This document shows positions 38,717 to 49,792 of a stretch of DNA of 64,000 nt, one piece after another; within the stretch, counting starts at the first letter, position 1, and every line of letters starts with the position of its first letter. The position numbers and the translations under genes were made by a program. The stretch is from Triglochin maritima (lineage: Eukaryota > Streptophyta > Magnoliopsida > Alismatales > Juncaginaceae): contig OY821789.1 of the NCBI GenBank assembly GCA_963682175.1, positions 9,920,001-9,984,000 of the forward strand, read 5' to 3'. Below the pieces are notes generated by a model. It searched no databases, was not told where the DNA came from, and saw only the letters and a list, made by a program, of their open reading frames with translations.

Positions 38717-40627
38717 TGTAACGTCCCCGAAAACAGCGGAAAATTTAAACAATAATAAAGACCGTCAACGGTCAACACTGGGCACGTCACGAGACACAAG
38801 ACGAAATATATATATAAAGATATAGATCCACGTGGAAGTCAAACTATACATATGAGTCAACTGTGATTACAACAAAAATGAATATACATGTAATCACTAC
38901 CTCAACAAAAGATATAAAAGAGGACAAGATCTGATCCCGGGGGCACCGTCCTCGGTCACCACCTCGACTCTAAACCTGCTCGCTACCTGAAATGCAAACA
39001 ATTGAAACATGCCTGAGTTCCCTGCAGGAACCCCGTATGCCAAACCTCCTAAAATACAAAAATGGAATTAAAGACAATGCAATACAATGCATATGATCAT
39101 CCACCTCGGGCCCACAATAATGCCCTCTCCGCCTCCGCGGTACTGAACCACTCCTGCCCCTAGGTCAAGTCAGTCCACCGCTGCTTCACAAGGGTCAGTC
39201 GGCACCACTGCTCCCCAAAAGTGCAGAAAGGAAACCTGGCACTACGCCGCCACCCCAGAAGCGAGTCAGCCCGCCGAATACACAACTCGGGTCAGACGAC
39301 AGCCGCTGCTCCCCCAAGAGCCGCCAGACGCGCACCCTGCCAGAACATCCTCGGCCTACCGCTAAACCCTCGCAAACTGCCCAAGGTTTACGGCACACAT
39401 CCCTCACACCCCGCTCGGTAAGAGAGGCAACAGTAATACAATAATACGCCCTCGTCGAAGGTGAAATCCGTCGCTCTTAAGGCCGGTAATCGACCGTCGC
39501 CTCGGAGCCGGTAGTCAACCTATACTCAACGGATCGCGTGTGGATAAATCCACCAACCTGCGGCAGATCGGTCGACCGCTACAAGCACACCGGTCGACCG
39601 ATCTTCCACACAGTACTCGGTACTGTACAAACAATAGCATCCGGTCGAACCACGCCAACCGAATTACCGACCAATCGGTCGAACAAAAGTTATCTAGCGG
39701 TCGACCGTTTGGATGGTCTACGCTATACAAATTTATATAATATATATATCCGATCGGTCGAACCAAGGGGTCGTTCAACCGATAACAGGAATTTCAGCAT
39801 TTTGCCTAAGTGGTATTCGGTCGACCGGAACTGAAATACAGTTCGACCGAATCATCACAGGCACTCTACCGCTTAATTAAAATGCTCAGTCGGTCGACCG
39901 AAAGTTAAAGAGCGGTCGACCGTTTTGATGGTTAAAGCTCCCAACCGACTTAGCATCGAATAGATCGGTCGAACAAGGTTAAGGGCGTTCGACCGTTTAA
40001 TAAGTCAAAACCCCAAAACGACCTATTCTCATTGTTTTTCGATCGACCGACTAAGTGGACCCGTTCGACCGATAACAACATCAACCTTTTTTCCCGCACA
40101 AATCTGGCATAACGGTCGACCGTCCATAGACATCGTTCGACCGTTTGCGGGTGCAAATCAATATAATAATAGGATCGGTCGACTGCCCACAGGCACCGGT
40201 CGACCGATCGTCGTCTTCAACCTCTGAACAAGTTGCAATCCGACGGGGAATTCGACACCAACGTCGATCCCCAACACTCACAAAGCTTAAGTGAGTTATA
40301 TTGAAGACTTGACATACCTTATTGACGTTTGTGGACGCTTCCCAAGCTTTGGCAAACTCCACCCAACTCCTTCTCCTTCACTTCTTCTCCTTCTCCTTCT
40401 CTCCTTCTTCTTCTCCTCTGAAAACACTTCTCTCACTCTCTGAAGAAAACAAATGATCAAGAAAACGTTTTTCCTTAACCTCAACCCTATTTATAGAAGA
40501 AACCAAGTTTATCTTCAACTCCACCTCCAAAGCTTCCAACCATAGCAAGCCACCTCATGCTTTACTAATCAAGGCTTAATTAGGTTTAGTTTAGTTTAAT
40601 TTAGGTGTTTAGATTAAGGTTATTACA
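38717..40627 (-). mobile_element. solo LTR in PNGase A exon 1, with 5-bp target duplication
   Basis: On the plus strand it runs TGTAACGTCC...GTTATTACA and is flanked by CGATC (38712-38716 and 40628-40632). Its ends and the block near 39010-39055 match the inverse of the solo LTR at 25097-27224, so it is the same family in opposite orientation. A minus-strand TATA (CTATAAATA, 40489-40496) is followed by a CT-rich leader on that strand. Eight exact GGTCGACC cores and many variants lie at about 39567-40205. Total length is 1911 bp. Confidence 0.9.
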
Positions 40628-40647
40628 CGATCGACCTCGTTTAAAAT

Positions 40648-41596
40648 TGTTGGAAAATTGCCTTCAGAACAGCAGCCAGGTAGAGACACGGTCGACCGAA
40701 CTTTGAGCCGTGGTCGACCGTTATCCGAAATTGAGAGGTGTTTCCACAAAGTCCGGTCGACCTTTTGGCAAATGGTCGACCACTAGGCAGGAACAACTTA
40801 AGTGTATGGTCGACAAGTGTTATTATCGGTCGACCGAAATACACCAGAGAGAAAACGATTGCGAGACTCAAGTGTATCGGTCGACCGTGGTCATCTTACC
40901 GGTCGACCGAAATCCTCCAGGAAGAATACTACTACAAGACTCAAGTGAATCGGTCGACCGTGGTCATCTTACCGGTCGACCGAAATCCTCTAAGAAGAAT
41001 ATTACTACAAGACTCATGTATATTAGTCGACCGTTAGCATTGGGACAATCGACCGAATTCACCTAGGAAGTCGCAATATGAAGGAACGGTCGACCGGGCT
41101 TTTGCAACCGGTCGACCGTTACGGACGGAACAGAAATTCCGAGAGGGCAGTTTTGGAATGTTTCTTCCCCTTTTCTCTACCCTAACCTCTCCACTATAAA
41201 TACCTTGTTGCTGGAACCCTAGACCAAGGATTGAAAGCAAAAGAGAAAGAGAGCCACCACTTGCTGGAACTCCTTAGTGTTTTGATTGGGAAATCTTGTT
41301 GTTGAAGAATCATTCTACCACAATCGGTGTGTTGTAATCATCCTCGGCTCCATCCATGTACTTCAATCATTCATAGTGAAGCCTTCGTCCGTCTCCGCCG
41401 TCCGTGGTTTTTCCCATTTTGGGTTTCCACGTAAATCTCGTGTCCACATCTTGTTTGTTTTGTTTTCTTTTGTGTTTGCTATTGTAGTTGTGTTGCTTTT
41501 CTTGAATGTTCGAAAGGTGTTCGTAGAATTGCCAAAGCGTTTATTTTAGGGTTCTCATCACTTCCACATCGAATTGAACCACCTAAGATCCTAACA
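40648..41596 (+). mobile_element. second LTR in PNGase A exon 1, different family
   Basis: Starts TGTTGGAAAATTGCC and ends GATCCTAACA. A TATA box CTATAAATA lies at 41194-41202. Eleven exact GGTCGACC cores lie at about 40690-41115. Its ends differ from the neighbouring solo LTR. The 5-bp flanks (AAAAT and TTCGT) do not match. Instead, 63 bp of gene sequence is present on both sides of it, and 7 bases (40641-40647) belong neither to the gene nor clearly to the LTR. Confidence 0.75.
40827..41045. repeat. 73-bp tandem repeat built around CGGTCGACCG
   Basis: Three units start at 40827, 40900 and 40973. Each contains CGGTCGACCGAAAT, a purine-rich stretch ending in AAGACTCA or GAGACTCA, and (in the first two) CGGTCGACCGTGG. 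Units 2 and 3 differ by a few bases; unit 3 decays at its end. Confidence 0.9.
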
Positions 41597-43707
41597 TTCG
41601 TCGCTTCGACCGCTTTCAACTGAACTATCCCTCCTTCCCCCGCTACAGATCGACCTCGTCGAGGTCTTCGACCCTTTCGTTTCGGCCGAAGTTCCCACTT
41701 CTGCCCCGAATTGTGTTGTCTCGGTATTGAAAGTCGACCTCGACACCATCCACGCGACCGGAATTTACAACGCTCCGTCAGCCAACTTCCCATGGAACGT
41801 TGTAGCCTTGGATTTCTCCGTCATACGCTACAACGGGTCGAGTAATTCTCTGGTCGATGTCATCGGTGTATGGCTGGACGGAGTGAAGATCCCCTGATCA
41901 AGCACCAGTGCGGTCAACGGGGCCGATGCATCGTGGTCCCTCCAAAAGGACGTGACGTCTTACTCTTCCCTTCTCCGGTGGACTCCACCACCGACTAGCG
42001 AGACCGCCGGTGGTAGGCTTTTGACATTGACAGCCAAAGAGTCAACGGCCACAAGGAAGCTCGTGGTAATTATGAGATTACCCTTTCTTTTAGCTTTTAT
42101 TACGAGAAAAGCCGGGAAAGGGCCGAAGGGCTTCCGACCACCACCACGGAGAAGGTATTAGATTTGTATGCTAGACCGGCCGACCTGGTGATGCCGCTGA
42201 GGAGTGGCCATAGTACCGATTGCGGCGGCGAGTCGTGGTACCACATTTTGGCGCAGTGGGATTTTCTTACCAGCGTTGTGGAGATTCCAGCGAACGCCCA
42301 CCGGGTGGTCCTGGAGCTTTATGTTTTAGCTCACGCCGATGACCGACAGTGGTACGTTGAAAAAGTCTCAACATTATGTCTATGTGTTACGAACAAGGTT
42401 TAGTATGTTAACGACAAATCGTTATATTCTCTTGAACATTGAACTAAAACTTGAGGGAGGCTAGTCGTCTTGAGATCTGTCGGTATGAACTCAAACCATA
42501 TTTAGTTTATTTTGCTTTGAATGTGCAATCATAATACATTATGTTTTACATTTATCAATCATTTTAAAAATAACTATTTTTTACACATAAATTTGTTATG
42601 ATCAAAGTTTCAATAGTAATCATAACGAGTAAATTCATCAAAAGTTTTAATTTATGTATAAATTAATGACCATTTGATCATTTTATACTGATCGAATAGG
42701 TACTCCAACCCTCCAAATTCGTACATAGAAAAAACCCACCGGTCGACTAAGTCTGGTAACGGACCACTCCGTCATCTCTATGCCATTGTCGACAATTTCT
42801 TCTCCGATTCTGTCATTCCCTTCCCAATCGTCTACTCTGACGAAGTCAACCCGCTCTTCTGGTCGCCGGTCGCGCCGCGCGGATCATTCAACTTTCCGTC
42901 TTACAAACTGGAGCTCACCTCTTTCCTCGAAAATTTGATAATGGACGCCAATCCACATAGAATAAGCGTCGGTATACATAGGCAATCCAATTCTGGCTCG
43001 TGTGCGCTAACGTCCAAGTTTGGACGGACTCAAGTCCCCGACCGTCAAGGCCGGACTAGTGACCCATTGGGCCCCGGACTTCTCGTCTTCTTGGTCATCC
43101 CACTGGGGCCATTCGAGCGCCAAATTCGAAGCAGAAAAAGAAGTTTCCTTCTCGGGTTGGGTCTACTCTTCTTTGGGAAACATCACCACTTTGGTCAAGC
43201 AAAATATCAATTTCCAGAGCAAACTAGAGTACAAGGAAAATGGGAGATCCAATAAGGCGAAGACCGAATCGGGGTCGGAGATGGATGTAATAATCAAAGA
43301 GGGCAACTACGAAATAGCGAAGATCATGCGTAAATACATGTTGCCGATCAGAGTGGAGACCAACAAGGTGACCAACATCGACGATACCAGCGAGAGGGTC
43401 ACAACCAACATAACCCACGAATTCTACGAGAAGGTATCGAAGAAAAGCAAAAGATGTAAAGAACAAATCGTATATAGTTGATAAGCAAAGCGGGGGAGGG
43501 TGGATGGAGTTGGACGCCCAAGGTAGTATTGTGACAGGTTCGGCTACCACAAATCAAACATATTATGGTACCGTCGATGGAAGGTGCTATATCAGAACCA
43601 TAGCTGTGAGGGATGGTGTGATCTTGAGTGATTTCAATACCACTGTTTGTGCTCCTCAGAAGTTGGGGTTGACAAGTGTTGTGCGGAGTGGTGGAAATAA
43701 GGAGTAG

Positions 43708-45454
43708 CACGACGATGACGAAGATGATGAGTAGAATGGTTTGAGTAAGATATTAAGTTTGTTACGTAGTTGATTACTGTGTGGAGTTGAATGCATGTTG
43801 TTTCACTATTAACATAAGTGGTTTTGTTTACTATACGTACTTCTTAGTTTGTTAACGAATTTGGGAATATGATTTCTGTTTGTGGGATGCAGTGCAAAAG
43901 AGTGCATACTCGTCATTCAATAGACGTCAGATGTATTAAAAGCCGACATCTATAGGTATAGACGTCGGACGTCTTCACAATCGATGTCTATTGTTTACTA
44001 TAGACATCGAGTGTAGGAACATGCATTGGCATCTGACGTCTATATCCCTCAGATGTTGACCTATAGACGTCAGATATGTGTTATATCCGACGTCTGTTTC
44101 CCATCCCGTATAGATGTCAGGGTATAGACATCAGGTGAGAGTGAAATCCGACGAAAGCCCTAGCCGTCTTCCTCCCCATCGACCACTCCGGCCAAAACTC
44201 GACCAAAACCCTAGCCTCCGCAACACCGTCTGTCTTCCTCCACTTCCCCAACCACCGTAGCCTCCTTCGACCACTATCAACACACCCCCTCCTCCTCCGC
44301 GACGATCACCGACCCTCCACATGTAAGAGGCTGTTCATTTTAGTCCATTAAAGGTTTTTGGTTAGTTTTGGTTGGTGTGAGATGGATTTTGGTTGTGTTT
44401 TAGCTTGGTTCGACGACAATTGGGTTGAAGACGAAGGAGGGCACGCATCGTGCTGGTTTTTTGTGAAATTCGTGTATAAACATGTATGAATGTATAATGT
44501 GATTTTTATCAGCTAGTTTTAGTCAATGTTTGTTAAAGTGGTGTAACCAAGTGTGGATTAAGTAATATTTGATGATTAACCATGTGTTGTTTGTCAACAA
44601 GTTTTTTGAAATGCAGCAATACTTCTTTCTGAAATTCAATCCACAAGTTTCTTCTATTTTCTTCAACTTTGAACTCATTAGTACAACTGAAGTGAATTTG
44701 TTGGTAAAATAAACCGAGAAAGTTTTTTTATTTTGTTTTGTTTTTTCTACAAAGAAATCTGAGTTTAAACCAAGAGAAGAGAGCTTCTTGATTAAATTTT
44801 AGGCGTAAAATTATTTAACAGAAATTAATGCAGATCTAAAGTAGTGCTGACGACCAAAGCTCATGTTATTGATTGAATCCCTCACAAATTTATTGTATCT
44901 CCTGCCGCTTTTTGGATAGGTATATTGGTTTTAACTTTAATTATAACATGTTTTTAGAGTTTAATAGCACATTTTCGATTTATTTTATTTAGTTAAATAT
45001 TTATTTATACTTTAGAGATTCTTTTATTTAGTTAAAACTCATCGACCCCCTTAAGCAACATGGACTTTAATAACCTAAAGCAAATGATTAGACAAAATTT
45101 GCTAAGTCATTCATCGTATAGGATTTCCATTCATTGTATTTATTATTTATTTTACGATTTCTGTCGTAGATTGCTGGCGTAAGGTACGTAATCTCTTTCA
45201 CTCATCATTCATTAGAAAGCATGCATTAGTTAGTAGGACTTGCATTGGAACAAGAGTGATGTGAGTGTTTGTTTGGTGTGTTGGTTGTTAGATTAAGGTA
45301 TGAAAAACACTTAGGGGCAATCACGTATATGAGATGAGGTGGGAGATTTCATCACCATTTCTTTGGCCCAAAATCCACTTAATAAAAAAACCTTAATAAA
45401 ATCAATTTAGACATTGTCCCTTAGGATTTCCGAACGCATTAAGGAGAGGAAACC
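43708..45454. other. intergenic region with CACTA-like motifs
   Basis: Apart from the GACGTC cluster listed separately, this is AT-rich spacer with no recognised gene. Confidence 0.5.
43905..44160. repeat. TATAGACGTCGGA-type repeat cluster, probable CACTA subterminal region
   Basis: About ten direct and inverted copies of TATAGACGTC(A/G)GA, some with ATC for GTC, occur in about 230 bases. The motif is shared with PEBP intron 1 (22120-22210). No terminal CACTA or TAGTG sequence was found beside it. Confidence 0.6.
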
Positions 45455-45655
45455 GTTTAAGACCGTTATCGCATGAACGTCGTTGCCTATTTAGTCTCCC
45501 TGAGATTTTAGGAACCTCCAGGGTCTTGCTTTCCTATAGAAAAGTGATCCTCGTTGTTTAAGACCATTTCGGCCTGAACGTCGTTGCCCATCTAGTCTCC
45601 CTGAGATTTTAGGAACCTCCGGGTTCTTGATTTCCTACAGACTAGTGGTCCTCGG
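45455..45655. repeat. tandem duplication, unit 101 bp
   Basis: Units start at 45455 and 45556, each with GTTTAAGACC. They share AACGTCGTTGCC, then AGTCTCCCTGAGATTTTAGG and GTGGTCCTC/GTGATCCTC. Identity is roughly 85 per cent by eye. No coding potential was seen. Confidence 0.85.
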
Positions 45656-46160
45656 TGGGACCTCGTAGTTAGACGTCGTCTAGTGCTAAGGACTTATAAT
45701 GGACTTTAGGCTTGCTTTGGCCTTGATTGCTTAGTTAGGTTTCTAACCTTCATTATTCTCACGCTAGATTAAGAATTTCATCTCTTCTCTCCTGAGTCAT
45801 TCTTCTCTCATCTTTATGTCTTTGGATCTTCTCATCTATGAACACATTTTTTTAAATTGAAATTTTATTTATTTCCTTCAATAATAACTATCATTCTTTC
45901 TCATCTGCTCAAATATGATGTTCGGTTGCCTACTACGTCAGCTGAGAGAACAAAATCTAGATAAGAATGTATACACATTTGGTTAGAGGTTAATTACAGT
46001 TTATCCTCGTGAACTATGCTCTGATTTTACTCTATCCCATTGGACTTTAAAAATGTGATAATCACATCTTTTATACTTTCATTTTGTAACACTTTATTAA
46101 TTTCCCTCTTCTCGCCCGAACTTTAACAATTAATTATTTTAATACACATCCCTTGATTTT

Positions 46161-46360
46161 TTTTGATTTTTTGATTTTTTTTTGATTTTTTGATTTTACT
46201 CTATCCCTTTGAACTTTAACAATAAGAAGTGTATGCTTAACACACTTCTTATTATAATTTTTTTTGATTTTTTGATTTTTTTTGATTTTTTGATTTTACT
46301 TTATCCCTTTGAACTTTAACAATAAGAAGTGTATGCTTAACACACTTCTTATTATAATTT
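46161..46360. repeat. tandem duplication, unit 100 bp, each with a perfect stem-loop
   Basis: Copies occupy 46161-46260 and 46261-46360. Each has a T-rich half (TTGATTTTTTGATTTT) and a half with inverted repeat AATAAGAAGTGT / ACACTTCTTATT (12-bp stem, loop of about 9). The copies are nearly identical (one C/T change near 46201/46301 and a 1-base slip in the T-rich part). Confidence 0.95.
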
Positions 46361-46938
46361 TTTGTTAAAGTTTGGATCAAATCATAGGTTTGATTTGATT
46401 GAAACTTAGGTAAGAATGATATCCAATAAGACTCAAATTCGAACCATATTTGACTTTCGGTTAGATCCAAACTTTAACATAAAATTAGGACTATGAGTGT
46501 CTTACGTACACAATGCAAACAATTCTGAAAATAATGACGAATATGTAGAAAATAATGAATTTTTAAAGTTAAGAGAAGGAAAATGTTATAAAACGAAACT
46601 ATAGGTGGGTGACAACTGACAGTTGCATTTTAAAGCTCAAGGGAATAAAAGTGAAATTAGAACATAGTTTGGGTGAAATTGCCCTTGACTTCTGCAACAC
46701 AAGAACCCAATTATTCTACATGATTTTCTTTATACATGAAAATTAATAATCATGGTTGGAGTTTAGACAAAAAACGAAGAGAAAGAAGAAATATATGGTG
46801 TAATAATGGTGAAGGGCATTACTGTCCAAAATTTTAAGGAGAATTAGTATTGGGGTGTAATTTGCCAAAATATTAAAGTTGAATTGTGCAAAATGACTTT
46901 TCAAAGTTCATGGTACAAAGTACCTTGTAGCCAAGTTT

Positions 46939-46956
46939 GGGGGGGGGGGGGGGGGG
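46939..46956. repeat. poly-G run (18 G)
   Basis: An uninterrupted G homopolymer in AT-rich spacer just left of the Mutator element. A second run of 14 G lies at 28920-28933. Confidence 0.95.
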
Positions 46957-47383
46957 CAAAATGCTATTTACCATTTTTATTATAAACAAAAATATAATTT
47001 TTAGTTGAGGTAATTGTGTCATATACTTACACGTTACGTAATAATAAAAGACTTTTGGATGACAAGTTTTAGATTGGGAACTACTATTCGTCGTCCAAAA
47101 ACTACTTAAATTATACATTTAATTACCATTTTACTCTTCACAATTCATTTAATACTCATTTCGTCATGTCTCTTAAACTAAGGATTCTGCCTACGTTTTC
47201 CCCACTTTACCAGTACTAACACAACGAAAATGTCTGACTAATCGTCTAGATCCGGTGAAGTAAGCCCAACAAAAAAAAAAAATTGTGTCGGGGGTCTGCG
47301 TAAGCCGCCCCCATGGTGAGGACGTCCTAGCCATACGCCATTCTTTTTTTTAATGTTGTGTTATTTTAAATTATTTCAGGTTC

Positions 47384-49702
47384 TGTTGCAAGATTTCGGT
47401 GGTGATGGAGTAGATTACAGTGAGCCTTTTGTAAGTACACAAGTATTTCCACAATCGATGACGCGAATAAATGGGTAAAACAAGTGGCCATCGGAGCTGG
47501 GTTTTTTGGGTAATATCATGCTATAAATCACATGCAGATAATCAGATGGATTGTTATCTGAGATGCGATCGCATAAATGAAATGTGTTCTCGGGATATAG
47601 ATATTGCAGTACGGAAGAACACGAAAAGAAAGGGTTGCAGTTGTTGTTTTTTGATAAAGGTGGTCGAGCGACGAGACCATGAAGGATGGGTTGTTGTTTC
47701 TAATAATACTCATCGTCAGCACAACCACATACTTGCAGTTTATCCAGATAGTCACCGACAGATCAACAACTTTAGTCATGGAGTCAAGAAAATTGTTCGT
47801 GATATGACTGAGGCACAAGCGAAACCACGTAACATCTTGTTGGCAGTAAAAGAGAAATTCCTGGAGGATAGTCAAAATCAGAGACACATTTATAACTTTA
47901 GAGAATACATGAGGAGGAAGAAATCTGAAGACATGAATCCTGCGTAGCAGTTTCTGCACCAGGCAGTGTAGTATCAATACTTACATTGGATTATGACGGA
48001 TGAAGAAACTAAAGTCATCACTCACGTATTTTTGGCACATCTGACATGAGTTCAGTTGTTGCGCACATATCCTTTCGTAATCTGCATGGATTCGACGTAT
48101 AAAACGAACAAGTACAAGATGCCTTTGTTCGAGATGGTTGGGGTGATACCAACAAACATAAACTTTCTTGTCGGCTATGCGATTATGAAAGATGAGACAA
48201 AGTCTAGTTACCGACGGGTGTTGGAGAAGTTGCGAGATCTGTTGTTAGATACTGTCAGCCGGACTACAATAATAACGGACCAGGAGTTAGGGCTTATGCG
48301 ACCAGTCAGAGAGGTTTTTCCTGAGTCTGCTTATTACTTTGCACCTGGCATATCAACAAAGACGTATACAACTACGCATACCACGCATTCGGTAAGAACA
48401 AGAAGTTTGTAGAGAGTTTGAAGTGTGGAAAGTGGAGGAAAGTCATGCTTTTGACTTCAGAAACCGAGTACGATAGAGTTGTCCGTAATCTGAAAGATTC
48501 TTTTCATTCTTGACCAGCTATCACGGAGTATCTGGAAGACACGTGGTTAGTGCATAAACAAAAGTTTGTGTTTAATTGGACGAACAAAGTCCTTCATTTC
48601 GGCAATACTACGAATTGTAGGGTCGAAAACGCTCATTTGGCTCTGAAATAGTGGATATCTACATCGACTGCAGCTCTGGACACTCTTTTCAACCGCATCA
48701 ATGCGGCTATTGAAATGCAGTTGACGAATATTTGAAACTTTCTTGAAGAGTCGAGACGTCGAAATTTGACTAACTACAGAAATGCTTTGTATCAATATAT
48801 AAATGGTCGAATTTTGCATCACTGCTTGTCGTTATTGTGTGAGGAGTTCCAGAGAATGCAGGGCTTAAGCAATCAAGTTCAATATAGCTGTGGGTGTGTT
48901 TTTCTGACATCACATGAGATTCCTTGTGCATGTACCATGCACGGTTGTATTGAGTCAGGCGAACGAATTTATTTAGAGCAGACTCATCCATTCTAGAAAA
49001 CACTTGTCATTGGAGAATGAGTCCAGATGCCAGAGTTTGTGGATTAGTCATCACAAGACGTCGAACATTTTTGGAACCTCGTTAATGAGATTTCGGGGAG
49101 CGACCCGGTAGTAATTCGTAGTGCCTATCATATTTCATACGTGCAGTTACACCCCGATCATTCAAAATATGTAGAGCCGGCAAAAAATACTAAGGTACGA
49201 GGCCGACCAAGGGGAAAGTCGACACATCGGGACCCGAGTGCCTTTGAGGCTGAGCGAAGTCGTGGTTGATCTTCTAATAGTCGGAGAAGGGGTCATGGTC
49301 GATCTTGTAGTTCGTCTCGATCGTCCGTAAACATGAGTACAAGATATGGTATGACGATATGTTTGTTGTTATTATTATTACTTTGTTGTTTGTTTTCTTC
49401 AGTAAACATGTTCTTGCAGTTATTATATATAACTTTGCTATTTTTTTCATCTTTTAGTGTCTGGACGGATTGACGTCGATAACTTCCCATATGTTGATAG
49501 ACTGCAAGGAATCATCATACCTTTTCTGGAGAGGTGGAATGATGTACGTGCTGATGGGAACTATGGATTTCGATGTGTTGTCGATGTTTTCCCTGATGGT
49601 CAAGATAATTGGTTTTACGCCCATCGTGTGATTTCTAATGAGATAGGGGCGCTTCCCATTTATGAGCACGTTTATTATGGCGGTGTGGTAGAAGCTCTGT
49701 AG
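47384..49702 (+). pseudogene. MULE transposase (FAR1-like N-terminus, MULE catalytic domain, SWIM finger) with OTU-like C-terminus
   Basis: The N-terminal part (47420-47947) resembles the FAR1/MULE DNA-binding module, with FVSTQVFPQS, CCFLIKVVERRD and an HNH signature (THRQHNH). The catalytic region (48010-48420) has ICMDSTYKTN, GYAIMKDET and IITDQELGLM, which supply the two Asp of the MULE triad. A SWIM-type zinc finger lies near 48880-48950 (CGCVF...IPCAC), with Cys in place of the usual His. An Arg/Ser-rich linker leads to an OTU-like segment after 49457 (DVRADGNYGFR). In OTU proteases this box reads DGNCG; here the catalytic Cys codon is TAT (49562-49564). Several in-frame stops (for example 47945-47947) and a frameshift near 48343 show the gene is dead. 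Confidence 0.85.
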
Positions 49703-49792
49703 GATTTCGTGTTCCTATGTATGTGTATATTTAAAAAAAATTAATACAATCATACATTATCAATTTCATATTTTCAACAATTTTATGTACAT

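Larger units (their letters stand above)
38602..43707 (+). pseudogene. PNGase A (peptide-N4-(N-acetyl-beta-glucosaminyl)asparagine amidase A) pseudogene
   Basis: The ATG at 38602 opens a signal-peptide-like N-terminus with TAFNRT. Exon 1 is broken at 38716 by LTR DNA and resumes after 41651 with VFDPF, APNC, NFPWNVVALDFS and GVWLDGVKI. Then DVTSYSS, NYEITLSFSFYYEK and QWDFLTSVVEIP can be read with frame changes, up to a splice donor at 42352. Exon 2 starts 42700 and holds SNPPNSYIE, NPLFWSPV, SFNFPSYKLELTSFL and a C-terminal part ending at 43707. Family members cleave N-glycans from asparagine in the secretory pathway or apoplast. Lesions are the two LTRs, a frame difference across the insertion site, a TGA at 41895-41897 (CGA or similar changed) and several frameshifts in both exons. 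A related open copy starts at 63756. Confidence 0.88.

Noticed and set aside
25591..41115. GGTCGACC arrays as a CRISPR array
   Set aside because: Eukaryotic context, very short palindromic unit, irregular spacing, no cas genes, and location inside LTRs.
38662..41651. A single 2.9-kb insertion with a 55-bp target duplication in PNGase A
   Set aside because: The CGATC repeat at 38712 and 40628 shows the left part is its own solo LTR; the long duplication belongs to the second insertion only and extends to 63 bp.
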